Positions 18,303 to 28,528 of a stretch of DNA of 28,528 nt are shown piece by piece. Location: assembly GCA_000934455.1 (NCBI GenBank), contig JXUT01136043.1:1-28528 (forward strand), given 5' to 3'. Origin of the DNA: Apostichopus parvimensis (taxonomy: Eukaryota > Echinodermata > Holothuroidea > Aspidochirotida > Stichopodidae). The translations under genes and the position numbers were made by a program. Below the pieces are notes generated by a model that made no database searches, had not been told where the DNA came from, and saw only the letters and a list, made by a program, of their open reading frames with translations. Positions within the stretch are counted from its first letter, which is position 1. The number at the start of each line of letters is the position of its first letter.

Positions 18303-19110
18303 TTTCATTGGTCTTCATCAGTTCAAGTCTAGCAGATGTTCAGTATTGAATACAGTACTAAAATACTGAATATTATCAACTTTGGTGACAAGACAATTCA
18401 GGGATGAATTAGGATGATTTGCCCGGCCAGAATCTGTAAATAATGTTGCAGCCTTTGACGGACTTTAATTACAGCAATGCAGATATATTTTTGTGTATGT
18501 ACCTAAAGCTAAAAAATTAAAAAGAAAATTATGTTACAGAAATTGACCTTGCAGTGACAAGATATGGAACTGCTGGTGGAGAAGACCAAATCATGTTCTG
18601 CAGATTTTAATTTCATTACCTCTGACAATATTTTGTATATTTCTTCAACTATGAGAAATACCATCTTTAAACTGATTGTCATCATGGTTGAGTAGCAAAA
18701 AGCTTTTTAAAAGAATGTCGTACTGAACGAAAAGTAATCGATGATTTCATTCAGTTCTCGATATGTCGCACTATTCATAATAGTATTAATCCTATTAAAC
18801 AAACTTGGACAAATTTTCAAAATGATAAGAAAACTTTCCACCTTTACTAATATATGAAAAGAAAGTTTAGTAGGTGAAACGAATGACCAATATTTTTCTT
18901 ATGGGATATTAGTATGAAATAGCATCTTGAGAAATTATCAAACTACAACCCAAAATGTCCCCTTTAAGTTCTATATTTTATTTCATTTTAAAGTAAGCTG
19001 AATTATGTTTCTTCAGCGGATTTGGAATTTAGGCACACATGTTGATTCTATCTCCCTGGCCAATGGATGCTTCACCTCTTGTTTGTAATAAATTTCAGGA
19101 GCAGAGCATG
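18303..19110 (+). other. Probable SMYD4 3' untranslated region
   Basis: The AT-rich stretch after the stop has no convincing reading frame. AATAAA lies at 19087-19092, followed about 35 nt later by a GT-rich stretch (GTGGTGGTTGTAT), so cleavage near 19105-19115 is likely. An earlier ATTAAA at 18516-18521 could give a shorter transcript. The true end needs RNA data. Confidence 0.5.
19087..19092 (+). promoter_or_regulatory. Candidate polyadenylation signal for SMYD4
   Basis: Canonical AATAAA, the first after the stop codon, with a downstream GT-rich element near 19121-19135. Confidence 0.45.
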
Positions 19111-19114
19111 ACAT

Positions 19115-20857
19115 GTTTTACAGTGGTGGTTGTATCCCCCTTGTGGGTCCTTTCCTGGCAGATAACCTCCCCAAATGTTACCATCTGTGGAGATTTTGTA
19201 TCCAGTTCATGTTTAACTTGATACATACACCAGGGGGCAGTTACTTATCCTGTGTAGAGGAAATACCCACCGTCTTTTCTTTTATTTTCTTTTTTTTATT
19301 AGTTTTTCTCCAAAAGTGATCAAGCAAGTCAACTTTTACAATATTTAACTCACCTGTCTCCTCACAACAACTGCAACTACCTTACAACAGCTTTTGGAAT
19401 GTTTATCAAGTAAGTGTCGATAATTAGTGGGTTGTGTTTGGGGTACCTGGGAACCCCCCCCCCTCCTCTCCCATCTGACCTGGCTGTCTCTAGGGTTACT
19501 GTAGCCAATAATATGTCTCGATGATAGAAAAATGCCTTATGTTGACGTTGGAGCATCACTGGTGACCCTCGTTTCACTTTGTAGCATATTTGATGGCAAT
19601 ATTGATGACATGTCATTGGTGTAGAAAATGTGACTTGGAGAAGGCAAGGTTAGAGGAGACATTAATAACCCTCACTCCCCTCTCTTCTCCTTCTAAATAT
19701 AAACAATTAGGATTGATTTTAGAAGCCGTAAATAGGCCTACATGAAGCAGTTATAGCGCCGGGTTTTTACATCCGGGCAAGTTGGACTCGTCCATAAGAT
19801 CTCCCGATCTAGGTCTCCTCCAAAATTGATAAGGAATGGAAAAGAAAGGAAACGGAACAGGACTTAGTGACCTAGCTTCAGCAAAGGTCTCACTTTTGGA
19901 AGTTCCAGCCTGAGTATGTTCCTGTCCTCCGTCCACTTTTCTCAGTGCTAGCTAAGAAATTAAATTACAATCCACGACACAGCTGGATTATTCAACTGAA
20001 TCCTTGGAAAGATTGCCGGGCAATTAAATGACCAATTTTTACTTTCACATACCTCATCATCTTTGAAGTATCTCAAAGAATATACAAAAACTATTGACAA
20101 TGCAACAGTGATATATAGCCTTAATAAAATCAGGACGGCAGCTCTCTGGTTAAATAGCTTGTCGGGTACGGCGGCTCAGAAGCAGCATTATCGTCAGTCG
20201 AACCTTAAATTTAATGTCGTCAGTGTTGAACACAAGTTGAAAATATGCTAAACATTACAAGAAGAATCCAGAACTTTTCTCCCTAAGGTTCGGTTATTTC
20301 CAGACATTGAGAATAGGTGGCTTAAAATGTGTCGTTAATTTTTACATTTCGTATACAGTTAAAATATGCTATCAGTCCAAGTTATATTTTCATAAACTTA
20401 TTAACTTTTGAGAAATGACCCTATAAACACATGAGGTTCATTAATTTGCTGGATTATTTAAGTTAGTCTAACATACAGGTCAATTAGGTCAGGTCCTCAT
20501 TTGCAACACAAAAGGCTCATTAAACATACGACTTAAATGACCCCAAATAAACACGTTTACAATGCATTACAAATTTGTAAAAGAAAGATGTCGGAATATC
20601 TTCCAAGGATGTGCCTTTGTTAATATGAGAAATAAAAACATGTTTTTACCGTATAATTGGAATATATTAAACATTGGATTAATAGGCCTATTTACGTCTC
20701 CGTTGAGGAGCCGACTTCATCATCAATTAAATCGTAATGTAAGATTCCAAAGAATTAATGTATTTTAAATCTGAATATCTTGAGAAACCGGAACAGCCGT
20801 GTAAATATACATTACTAGCACTGAAATTGTGCTTGGCACTGAGCTACAAATAGCATC
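19115..20857. other. Unassigned downstream region
   Basis: No supported exon. A C-run lies at 19455-19463. The piece 19745-19935 has a less AT-rich composition and could be an old repeat, but I see no termini. The rest is AT-rich without signals I trust. Confidence 0.4.
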
Positions 20858-21299
20858 ATGGCCGGGCAGCATTCCGGACAGGATGATAATTCCCTAGAAA
20901 ATGGTCGGGCCAACCTCATTTTACATGCAGGAGGACAGAATTGTTACACAGGGAGCGTCTAGTACTGTCAGCTGAAATACTAAAATTTGTTGTAGTGACG
21001 GAATATCACGGTGGCCAATATGTACCCCGACGGATTCGGGTTTTGGTAAGGAAGTGAACCTTCAACATGGACGTGCTGTGAGCGGGACAAAAAAAAAATT
21101 CGAAGAATGAGGGTGTAGTTGTGCGGTCGTTGAATGCGGAAACGGAAACATATTCAAAATTGAGATGTCAAATGGTTCATTCTGAGGTATATTTCAACTA
21201 TAAATTAGGTCTTAACGAAACTTGGGTTGGATAATAAATACGGTACTTTAAGTTTGAATTTTGGAATATCTCCCGACAACGATATTTCCTCAACTGACG

Positions 21300-21385
21300 A
21301 TGTAGGTGGGGAATGTCGCACTTGCCACCCCTCCCACCCCTTCCCCTCCCCTCCCCCTCCCACTCCCCATTTGTATACGCCACTG
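21300..21385 (-). mobile_element. Terminal fragment of a hAT-like element
   Basis: The right end TATACGCCACTG reads CAGTGGCGTATA on the minus strand, a typical hAT terminus, followed by a G-rich tract (GGGGAGTGGGAGGGGGAGGG). No matching left end or target duplication was found within 500 bp, so only a fragment is claimed. Confidence 0.4.
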
Positions 21386-23517
21386 ATTTGATACAACACG
21401 GACCCTGCAATACTTTTTAACAGCGGTGAATTTCGAGCGTGTCTGGTATGTGGTGCCTGCCTCCGCTGGCGGCAATTGTAATATTACTGGACATGGGTCT
21501 GAATCCTACATCCCCCTCCCCCCCCCCTCAAAGTTGCGCGTCCGCAATCTCAAACCTGTATCGGGGTTTCTAAGTGTACAAGCGCGCGTTCGATGCTATA
21601 GGTTAGCGCTGCTCTGTAAAATCTGATCTGGTATGCATTATTTTGTTAGATGCCAGAAACTGTTTGATGCTATAAATTTATGTGGCATTGGCCTATAGAA
21701 GAATATTTCCACATGAATCGTCCAATCTTCATAACCCATATAACACGGGTCAAGAAACTTAATGTTTACGACACACTCAGCATGTGACACCACTCTAACG
21801 CTCCAATTATTATGTTTTAAAGGCTAATTCGAACACAAAAAACTATAAAACCACGCCGTGTATGCTTCACTTGTTGAATAACATGTGCAAGACCCGCTAG
21901 CACTGCACACAGAAATGACAGTCAAACTGAGTCAATCACCTGGTTTAGTTCATTTTAAATAGTATAGCCGACAGGATCAAGGTGATAAGAATTGGATGTC
22001 ATTACCAAACCGACGCAAAAGGCAATCACAAGCCACCTTTTTGCTTTAAGAATTGACAAGTGAGGAAGGGTAATTAAAACGAAACAAAAAACCAGGACTT
22101 TGAACCAAGTGATAATATTGTAAAATATACCGGGAATATTGATGGGGTTGTGAAATTTGTCACCCCACTCTCCTCTCCCACTGGGGTGGAAAACCAGTAG
22201 GCCTATCATCTAATTACCCCGTTTGATTGAACCTGTAAGTTTTATGCTTTTCATGAGGTTGATATTTTTCTTTGAAAACAGTCTCTGTGTAGGCGTAGCA
22301 AATAGGAACAAGAGGGGTACAGCAAGCCACCCCCCTTCCACACACACACTTTTCAAAGTGAGGTGGAGGATTGTTTTTATTTTCGATTTAGGGGTACAGC
22401 CTGTGGCAGTGCTAGATCATTCAGCTGGATCCTTTGTATTTGCAAAAAAGAGTGCCCGCCAACCATTTTTTTTGGTGTGACTAGGGTTTATTTGTTGTAA
22501 AGTCGTGTGAGAAGGCATTGCCCAATTGATACAAGACTCAAACCCTCAACTTTGTGATATTTACAAGGAATTATCCCAACTGTTGACATTAATATGATCA
22601 CGACCGGGGCGACATACTGAAAACAACCTTCAATGGTGGCTCGCAACAACTTTCGCAGGTATATTATTCATGCGGGCCTCTTGCCCCGCCAATTTCAACA
22701 GTACTAGGCGTTGGGGTGACTCTTAATACCCTTCATATCCCGACCCCACCAATCTCAAGAATGTTGCACAGATGCCTTTCATTGAACAAGCGTAAAGATG
22801 ATTCAAACAGAACCATAACTACAGCACCTAAAAAAAAATGTGCATCAATTACTAGCAATACGAATTATAACTTGCTAAACAATATTTACAACAATCCTGA
22901 AGATATCAGTAAGTGTAATCATTGATTCCGCCACCATAAAAATACTTACAATGGTGGTTGAACAGTTTGTTCCCTTTTCATAATTTACCTTCCCCCTTTC
23001 CCTTACTCTTTGCTCTCCTCATCCCGCTGGCTAGATTCCTTCATCTTGTCCTTTCGATCCTTTGCTATCAGGGGCGTACATTTTCCATTGGGGAAAAACC
23101 CATTCACCCTTCCCCATCCTCTCCACGTATTTACCCTTATTTGTCATCCTCTTGGCCTTCCTCCACCTTGGCTTCCGTTCTCTGCCTTCCTGTATTTACC
23201 CGTCTTCTTGATCCCTGAATCTCCAGCAGACGACACAAGTGTATATTAGAGGGAGTTAGTCTAATTGGAACAGCCGATTTCTCGCCTATTTTGAACAGGT
23301 ACTTTCTATACATTTATCCAACACAAAGCTCCCACAACAACATCCACACACACTCACGTATACGTATTAACGAGTAATTGATATCGATAGTGAAATCGGT
23401 AGCTGTCATAAGACTACCACTAATGTCAGGAATTTAACGGAATATATGGATAGGTATAATCGTAATGTCAGTCATTGCAAATATTTTGACATCATGTGGA
23501 GCAATTGAACGTGTAAG

Positions 23518-23550
23518 ATGGAGGCAGCGGAGCCAAGATCTCGCAGAAAG
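23518..23550 (+). CDS. Candidate first coding exon of a downstream gene (partial)
   Basis: ATG GAG GCA GCG GAG CCA AGA TCT CGC AGA AAG, then a strong GTAAGA donor. It encodes MEAAEPRSRRK, phase 0, in a small GC-rich patch with an A at -3 and G at +4 around the ATG. No second exon could be recognised up to the window end, so the next intron would be longer than 4.9 kb. The product cannot be named. Confidence 0.35.
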
Positions 23551-26171
23551 GTAAGAAACTTTAGGCCTACGGTTTTCACTTTCGTGCAAATCAATGTCAG
23601 CCACAAATTCACCGTTCATGATTACGTTGCTTGCGACGCTGACTATCGTGAAGACCGTAACCAAGCACAGTCTAGATCAGCGTAGGCTGTGGTGTACTCG
23701 GTGTGCTATGATCCAGCCATTCAATAGTGTGATGTTTGGGACTACACTATTATTACAAAAGCATTTATTTTGGTTGCCATATTATCTGTGAATCACTTTA
23801 CCCTTGTCATCATGACTGTTGTGAAGTATATAAAATATAGGCAATATATTTTAGTGAAACCGAAAATGATAGACCACTGGTAGGATATGTGCTTGTGTTA
23901 GCATTTATATAGACATTATGACCCAGGCTACAGTACTGGCTACGCAGTTTTTAATAAGTCCTGAATTTCCGTCTTAGCTGCTAGCATAAGCACCAACTGA
24001 ATACCACAATTAGAAGAAGCAAAAACTCATTTACTGTATGTAGGCTTACTGTGTTTTGGAAACACACCACACGAAGGGCAATAATTGCAGAATGCTAGGC
24101 AACTTGTGAACAACAGCTTATGAAACATTGGCATTCTTGTGGCTATCAGTCTAGCCTAGGCTAGCAAAACATTTAACAAAATCACTCTTTGACAAATTGC
24201 TTTTGAGAATGACTCAACATACATTGTTTCCAGCATTTTTTAAAAATATTTTAATTCCAACAGTTATCTCCGCTGGCTACGTTGGGAGAGGGAATTTTCA
24301 AGTATTAGCAATTTGTACAGAAGTCTTTTTAAAAATAATTACTGTTTGAAAATATTTTAGGTCCTTTAGTTTGCTCTGTGGTTGTGCAAACAAAACAAAC
24401 ATTGTCAAAACAATTTGGTGACCAGCAGCATTTGGTAATAAAATTTCCATAGTTGGTTGGAATGTATTGCCTTATCTTCAACAGTACTTTTTAATGTTAG
24501 CATCATCTAATTGTTCCTTGTTTTTTGCCTTACCAAAAAGGCAATAGAATACTTCAAAAAATGGGAGATCCACAGAGACACATTCTTCACAGGATTTAAC
24601 ATTACTTTACTTGAGAGATTTATGTTACAAACCAGATATTGTAGCAGTGGTCTCTTACTCTCATTTGTCATAATTGTTAGTGAAAGTAAAGGAGTCAAAG
24701 TTAAGAAATGTGTAGTATTGTATAAATTTAGAATCTATCCTTTGAGGTGGATCATTGCAGTACAAATTGCAACTACATTAGTCCCACTGGCAATGTAACT
24801 GTAAAACATAATAAGAATTTACCTGAAATTTGAACTGTTTTAACAACAATTGTACAGCTACATTGGAACACCTATCATAATGTACAATACGTAACTTGGG
24901 TATTTTAATTATTTACTCACCTTGCTATCCAAACTGTTTGACTACTTTCCCACTCCCATCCACCCCCTCACCCCACAGCTTTTGATCATCCTAGAGGGAA
25001 GCCTCTGGGTACTGTGTTTCCAGCCTGTTTTCAAAGTTTTCAATGTACTTAGTAGCATTACGTTAAATTATTTTGATATAATTAATGATGAATCATGAAC
25101 AGTCAATAAATCTCAGATTTGTTGTTGTGACCACAAACAATACTTAGCTCTCTGAGTCATATATGGAAATATATCACATTTTATGATTGTACTAACTGAA
25201 GGCTTGGCTAAAGTAACAACCTTAACCACTCAATGCAAGGCTAATCGTGGATTTAACAAAATGGTCCAAAGCTACATTGGAAGGGCCCAAATGGTCTTGA
25301 TGGTTTTCAATTAGGCTATTAGTTGACCAAAATACAGATCTAGATGGTTTTAGCTACATTTCTCGTAGAGCTTTGTTGATAGGGATCTAAAAGAGATCAG
25401 GTCTCTCTGAATCATTTATGGTGGTAAGATCCTTAAAATATTGACATAAGGTTTGAGTAAGTTTGTTATTTCATATCATGATCGAGTAACGCTAGTCAAC
25501 AGGTAATGTACTGGCAAAAGTCAGTAAAACCAAATGTCATCAATTTATAGAATTGAAAAAAGGATTCATCATTTTTCTGTACAGAATGTTGTTCTTTTAT
25601 ATTTGTTCTTTTTTATATAAGGACCTTCCAAAAATATGTAATTATGTAAATATGTAATTTATCTCCCCCTTGTTACTAAAATTATCTTAAGATGTCTAAA
25701 CAGAAGTTTGAAAGGGTCATTCATGACAAAAGTGGTTACAATAATGCCCAACATATTTTCCCATAGCATCCATAGATGAAATGTTACTATAGCGTCAAAG
25801 ACAGTCCGATTTGGAGGAACACCAGGTGCCAATGGTTGATGTTATTTATAAACAAGCTTCCATTTGATGGGATTTCTAACATTTATGTGACCCTATTTGA
25901 AAGGGACTTGTAAACTGTGACTGTTTTAATAGGGAAGAAAAACATCTATCAAGTTCTTTTACCCCCACCTAGTTTTTAGGTACCAAGAAATAAAATGTCA
26001 AAATAGAGGATACAATACAGTCATTTGTATATGTATGTTATTATATGACAAACAATTTTTTGGCGAAGCATGTTACATCAAATATGCATACAGTAAGTGC
26101 TAGTACAGGAGAGGGAACAGGTCATCCAGTGAGGAATCGTACAGCGCATAGATACATAATGGTCATGTTGA
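23551..26171. other. Unassigned, mostly AT-rich region
   Basis: Either the first intron of the candidate gene at 23518 or intergenic. It contains a perfect 14-bp palindrome CTAGCCTAGGCTAG at 24151-24164. No exon with both splice sites and a convincing protein was found on either strand. Confidence 0.4.
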
Positions 26172-26275
26172 GCCAGCGAAGTAGCCAGGAATTTGAAATG
26201 GGGGTGAGCACATTATGCGATTGATATGGGAGAGGGTTCTGAAAGGGGGAGCAGTCTCTCCTCCTGGCTTTGTCC
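26172..26275 (+). mobile_element. Degraded remnant of a CAGTGGCGTAGCC-type transposon
   Basis: CAGCGAAGTAGCCAGGAATT followed by TGAAATGGGGGTGAGCA and later GAAAGGGGGAGCAGTCTCTC then CTCCTGGCT. This looks like a worn copy of the common CAGTGGCGTAGCCAGG hAT-like terminus and its G-rich body. No target duplication is visible. Confidence 0.4.
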
Positions 26276-28241
26276 CTGTGTTGAGCTGTACAAGTGTAAA
26301 GGTGTATAGCAGTTTTTGTATTCAAATGAGAGCAAAAATTCAAAGCCTTAAAAAAGGCACAAAAACACAAAAATTTGAACACTACATTATTCCTTGCAAT
26401 ATCTTACATGTGGGGGTAATTTGTCTTAATTTTAATTTTTGCATTTATTAAGGAGTGTACTGCAAAACTGTTAAACATAATTCATAACTTAATGTGGGAG
26501 AATAAACTATTAGAGTTATTTATTTTCATGAAATTGCACCAATGTAAATGTAATATTAAAATAAAACAAAACTGTTAGCAAACTGCTTATCCAATAAAGA
26601 TGTAATATTAGTAGAGTGAAAAAATATTAAGTGTTTGGAAGAGTAAACACTAAGTACATGCCCGTGGGTTTTAAATACTGTATCTTGGAAAATGCCTTTA
26701 CTTGAGCAAATTCTTTTGCAAAGTGAAAACAACCCCACTTTAGTAGGTACAGTACCATACAGCAATAACTTTCAATGTGATGTGTACATGATGTATTGTA
26801 GGATAGTTTATATAATGGTCCATTGTTGTTGTAAGAAAGATAACACAAGTTGGTCCCCCCTGCACAGTTTATTCCCAGTGTTGTAAAGTTTGGTAACTTT
26901 TAGTTTATGTAGTGAGTCACTTTTAGCTATTCAAAAATTTGAATTTAAGGTAAACCACAGCTGCTATTCCATTTAAACCAGACATTCATTGTCTTTTCCC
27001 TTGATGTTAAGAGGTAAAAGAATGTCTAAAAGGGAATCAGTGGTCAGTGAAACCATTCTGTGTGAATGTCACTGACCAACAGGATCCCTAACAGTTTGAA
27101 AAATCAATAGAATCTATGACAAAAGGTTTTGACTGTTGGTCGCCTTGATAGGGTTAAATCCTTCCCCCCTGAGTGTGAACAATGGTTCTGTTTGCAGTTC
27201 TTAGATTATTTCAGGGTACTGTAACCTCCTTATCTTATTCAAAAAAGCCAAGTCAGGTCTTGTTGTCAGTGATTTGTCAAGTGAGACCATTATTTTGTCC
27301 CTTTCTAAGGAATTAGAGAGATTTTTTAGGAATTAAGTGAAAAGCTATCTGTGAAGTTGATAAATTTACCTCAATAAGTAAGTCTCATTGTTAGAGGCCT
27401 ACTTTTTTAATTCTGAAGCAAATCAAAAGCCAAGGACTTGAGGATTGCTGAAATTGAAAACAATCCCCATATAAGTCGCATTTTTGCCACTCTCTCTTTT
27501 GGGGGGCTGGAATGTAGGATTTTACTGTTTGGTAAATATTTAATAGATAAGTGTAAGAGGATTTTATTTTAAATCGTGTTCTAAGGGATGAGTCAGGAAG
27601 ATTGAAAAAAAAAAAAATAGTAAAGCGTAGAAATTCAAGAAAAGATGATTAAAGTATAGTATCTCTCTCTTTATACAATGGAATGTTAAAAATGAGATAT
27701 CTTTCGATTTTGGTGTCCCTGAAGGTTAATTGCACAGGCTCCTACAGGTAGGACCTGCAAATAATTTGAGTTATTTGCTTGTAGAAGTGAAGGACACTTG
27801 AAGATTCTCTGTACCATTCTAGACCCAGTGTTTTGATGGACTTGGAAAGTAACAGCAAATTCCTGAGCACTGCAAAAGCAGCCAAAATGGCATAGAAATG
27901 AGGCTTAAATTTTTAGAACCTTTTAGGAACTTAAAAAGTTTACAATATGCAAATTTATGCTAACACTTGCAAAATGTACTAATTTGAATCAAAGAGCCCA
28001 AATTAATGTTTCTTCTCATTAGATATCATGTTTGAAAGCCATTAATAGTTAGTAATGAATTTGTTCCATTAAAAAGTCCTTAAAAAAATAATAATATGGT
28101 TAACGGTTTCATAGTTAGTCATCTTGAGACAAAACCATATTTTGTAACCTTTGAACTATGTATTTAAATTCCTTTAAATTTATGCTACAGTAGCAGTGAG
28201 TTACACATTGTTAAATGAAAAATTATATTGTACAAGCATGC
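26276..28241. other. Unassigned region
   Basis: AT-rich, no supported gene. It includes a 10-bp perfect inverted repeat TGGTCAGTGA / TCACTGACCA (27041-27050 and 27069-27078) and an A-run at 27605-27617. Confidence 0.4.
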
Positions 28242-28265
28242 ACATGTATGTATATACATACATGT
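28242..28265. repeat. Perfect 24-bp palindrome
   Basis: ACATGTATGTAT followed immediately by its reverse complement, with no spacer. Composed of alternating purine-pyrimidine steps. Confidence 0.9.
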
Positions 28266-28401
28266 AAAGATACATAAATAACATCAGATTAGGTTGTTTT
28301 GTTGACCTTTCTAAAATGAAAAACAGTAAGCAACCTTTTTTTTTATTCCCATGGTAGCTATTAAATGTAGTGACCATGAGAACGAGAAACATGATCAGAG
28401 C

Positions 28402-28429
28402 ATGGAGCTATTACCGATAATAGCTCCAT
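28402..28429. repeat. Perfect 12-bp stem with 4-nt loop
   Basis: ATGGAGCTATTA, loop CCGA, then TAATAGCTCCAT. Compact hairpin in otherwise unassigned sequence near the window end; function unknown. Confidence 0.9.
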
Positions 28430-28528
28430 CTTGTATGTAACAGTCCAAATTTCAGTTTCTCAGTGATACGGAAATTGTATAGACTTAAAAATTAACTAAA
28501 TTGTAATCGCTAGGAATTTTAATTACAT

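Noticed and set aside
20858..20962. 34-codon ATG frame with good start context (MAGQHSGQDDNSLENG)
   Set aside because: Short, no strong donor within it, no recognised product; kept only as a curiosity in case a transcript starts here.
21198..21475. Three overlapping minus-strand frames rich in glycine and arginine
   Set aside because: They are produced by the G-rich tract of the transposon fragment in several frames at once.
23069..23110. CAGGGGCGTACATTTTC as a transposon left end
   Set aside because: No matching right end and no second copy of the flank TTTGCTAT were found.
24511..24798. 95-codon plus-strand frame after TACCAAAAAG
   Set aside because: Looks weakly coding but lacks a donor, has no start context and no family resemblance; its composition fits AT-rich chance.

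Overview
This is a eukaryotic, intron-rich genomic window from an animal. Long AT-rich introns with GT-AG borders, decayed DNA transposons, LINE/SINE remnants and minisatellites all point that way. Frequent TAGGCCTA/TAGGCTAGGC-type words and the style of the repeats suggest a marine deuterostome, perhaps an echinoderm, but that is a guess from general experience and not a proof.

The central feature is one complete plus-strand gene (coding span 3620-18302) that I could assemble from 16 exons. Every splice junction is GT-AG, every intron phase matches its neighbour, and the joined reading frame is 2223 nt (740 codons plus TGA). The product is an orthologue of SMYD4, a lysine methyltransferase-family protein. 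In order it has N-terminal TPR helices, the first part of the SET domain, an inserted MYND zinc finger with all eight ligands, the SET core with its NH-x-C-x-P-N motif and HCYG tyrosine, a post-SET cysteine cluster, a second CxxC...CxxxxC cluster, and a C-terminal helical/TPR-like region.

Layout: 1-845 holds a possible terminal exon of an unrecognised minus-strand gene with a polyadenylation signal. 1090-1520 is the 3' end of a LINE retrotransposon. 1887-2013 is a small minisatellite. 2014-3514 is unassigned. 3515-18302 is SMYD4, whose introns carry most of the repeats: a 392-bp hAT-type non-autonomous transposon with perfect 8-bp target duplication (intron 1), a minus-oriented SINE-like insertion (intron 4), an ATT microsatellite touching a splice donor (intron 7), a 98-bp tandem duplication of a splice acceptor plus exon start (intron 8/exon 9), a 13-copy minisatellite (intron 10), an 83-codon reading frame made of two in-frame repeats (intron 11), and a long foldback (intron 14). 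18303-19115 is the probable 3' UTR with an AATAAA signal. 19115-28528 is mostly unassigned, with C/G-rich transposon remnants, several perfect short palindromes, and one candidate first coding exon of a downstream gene at 23518-23550.

There is no operon, phage, CRISPR or toxin system here. The most unusual signals are the frame-breaking duplication of a splice acceptor and the small repeat-built reading frame in intron 11.
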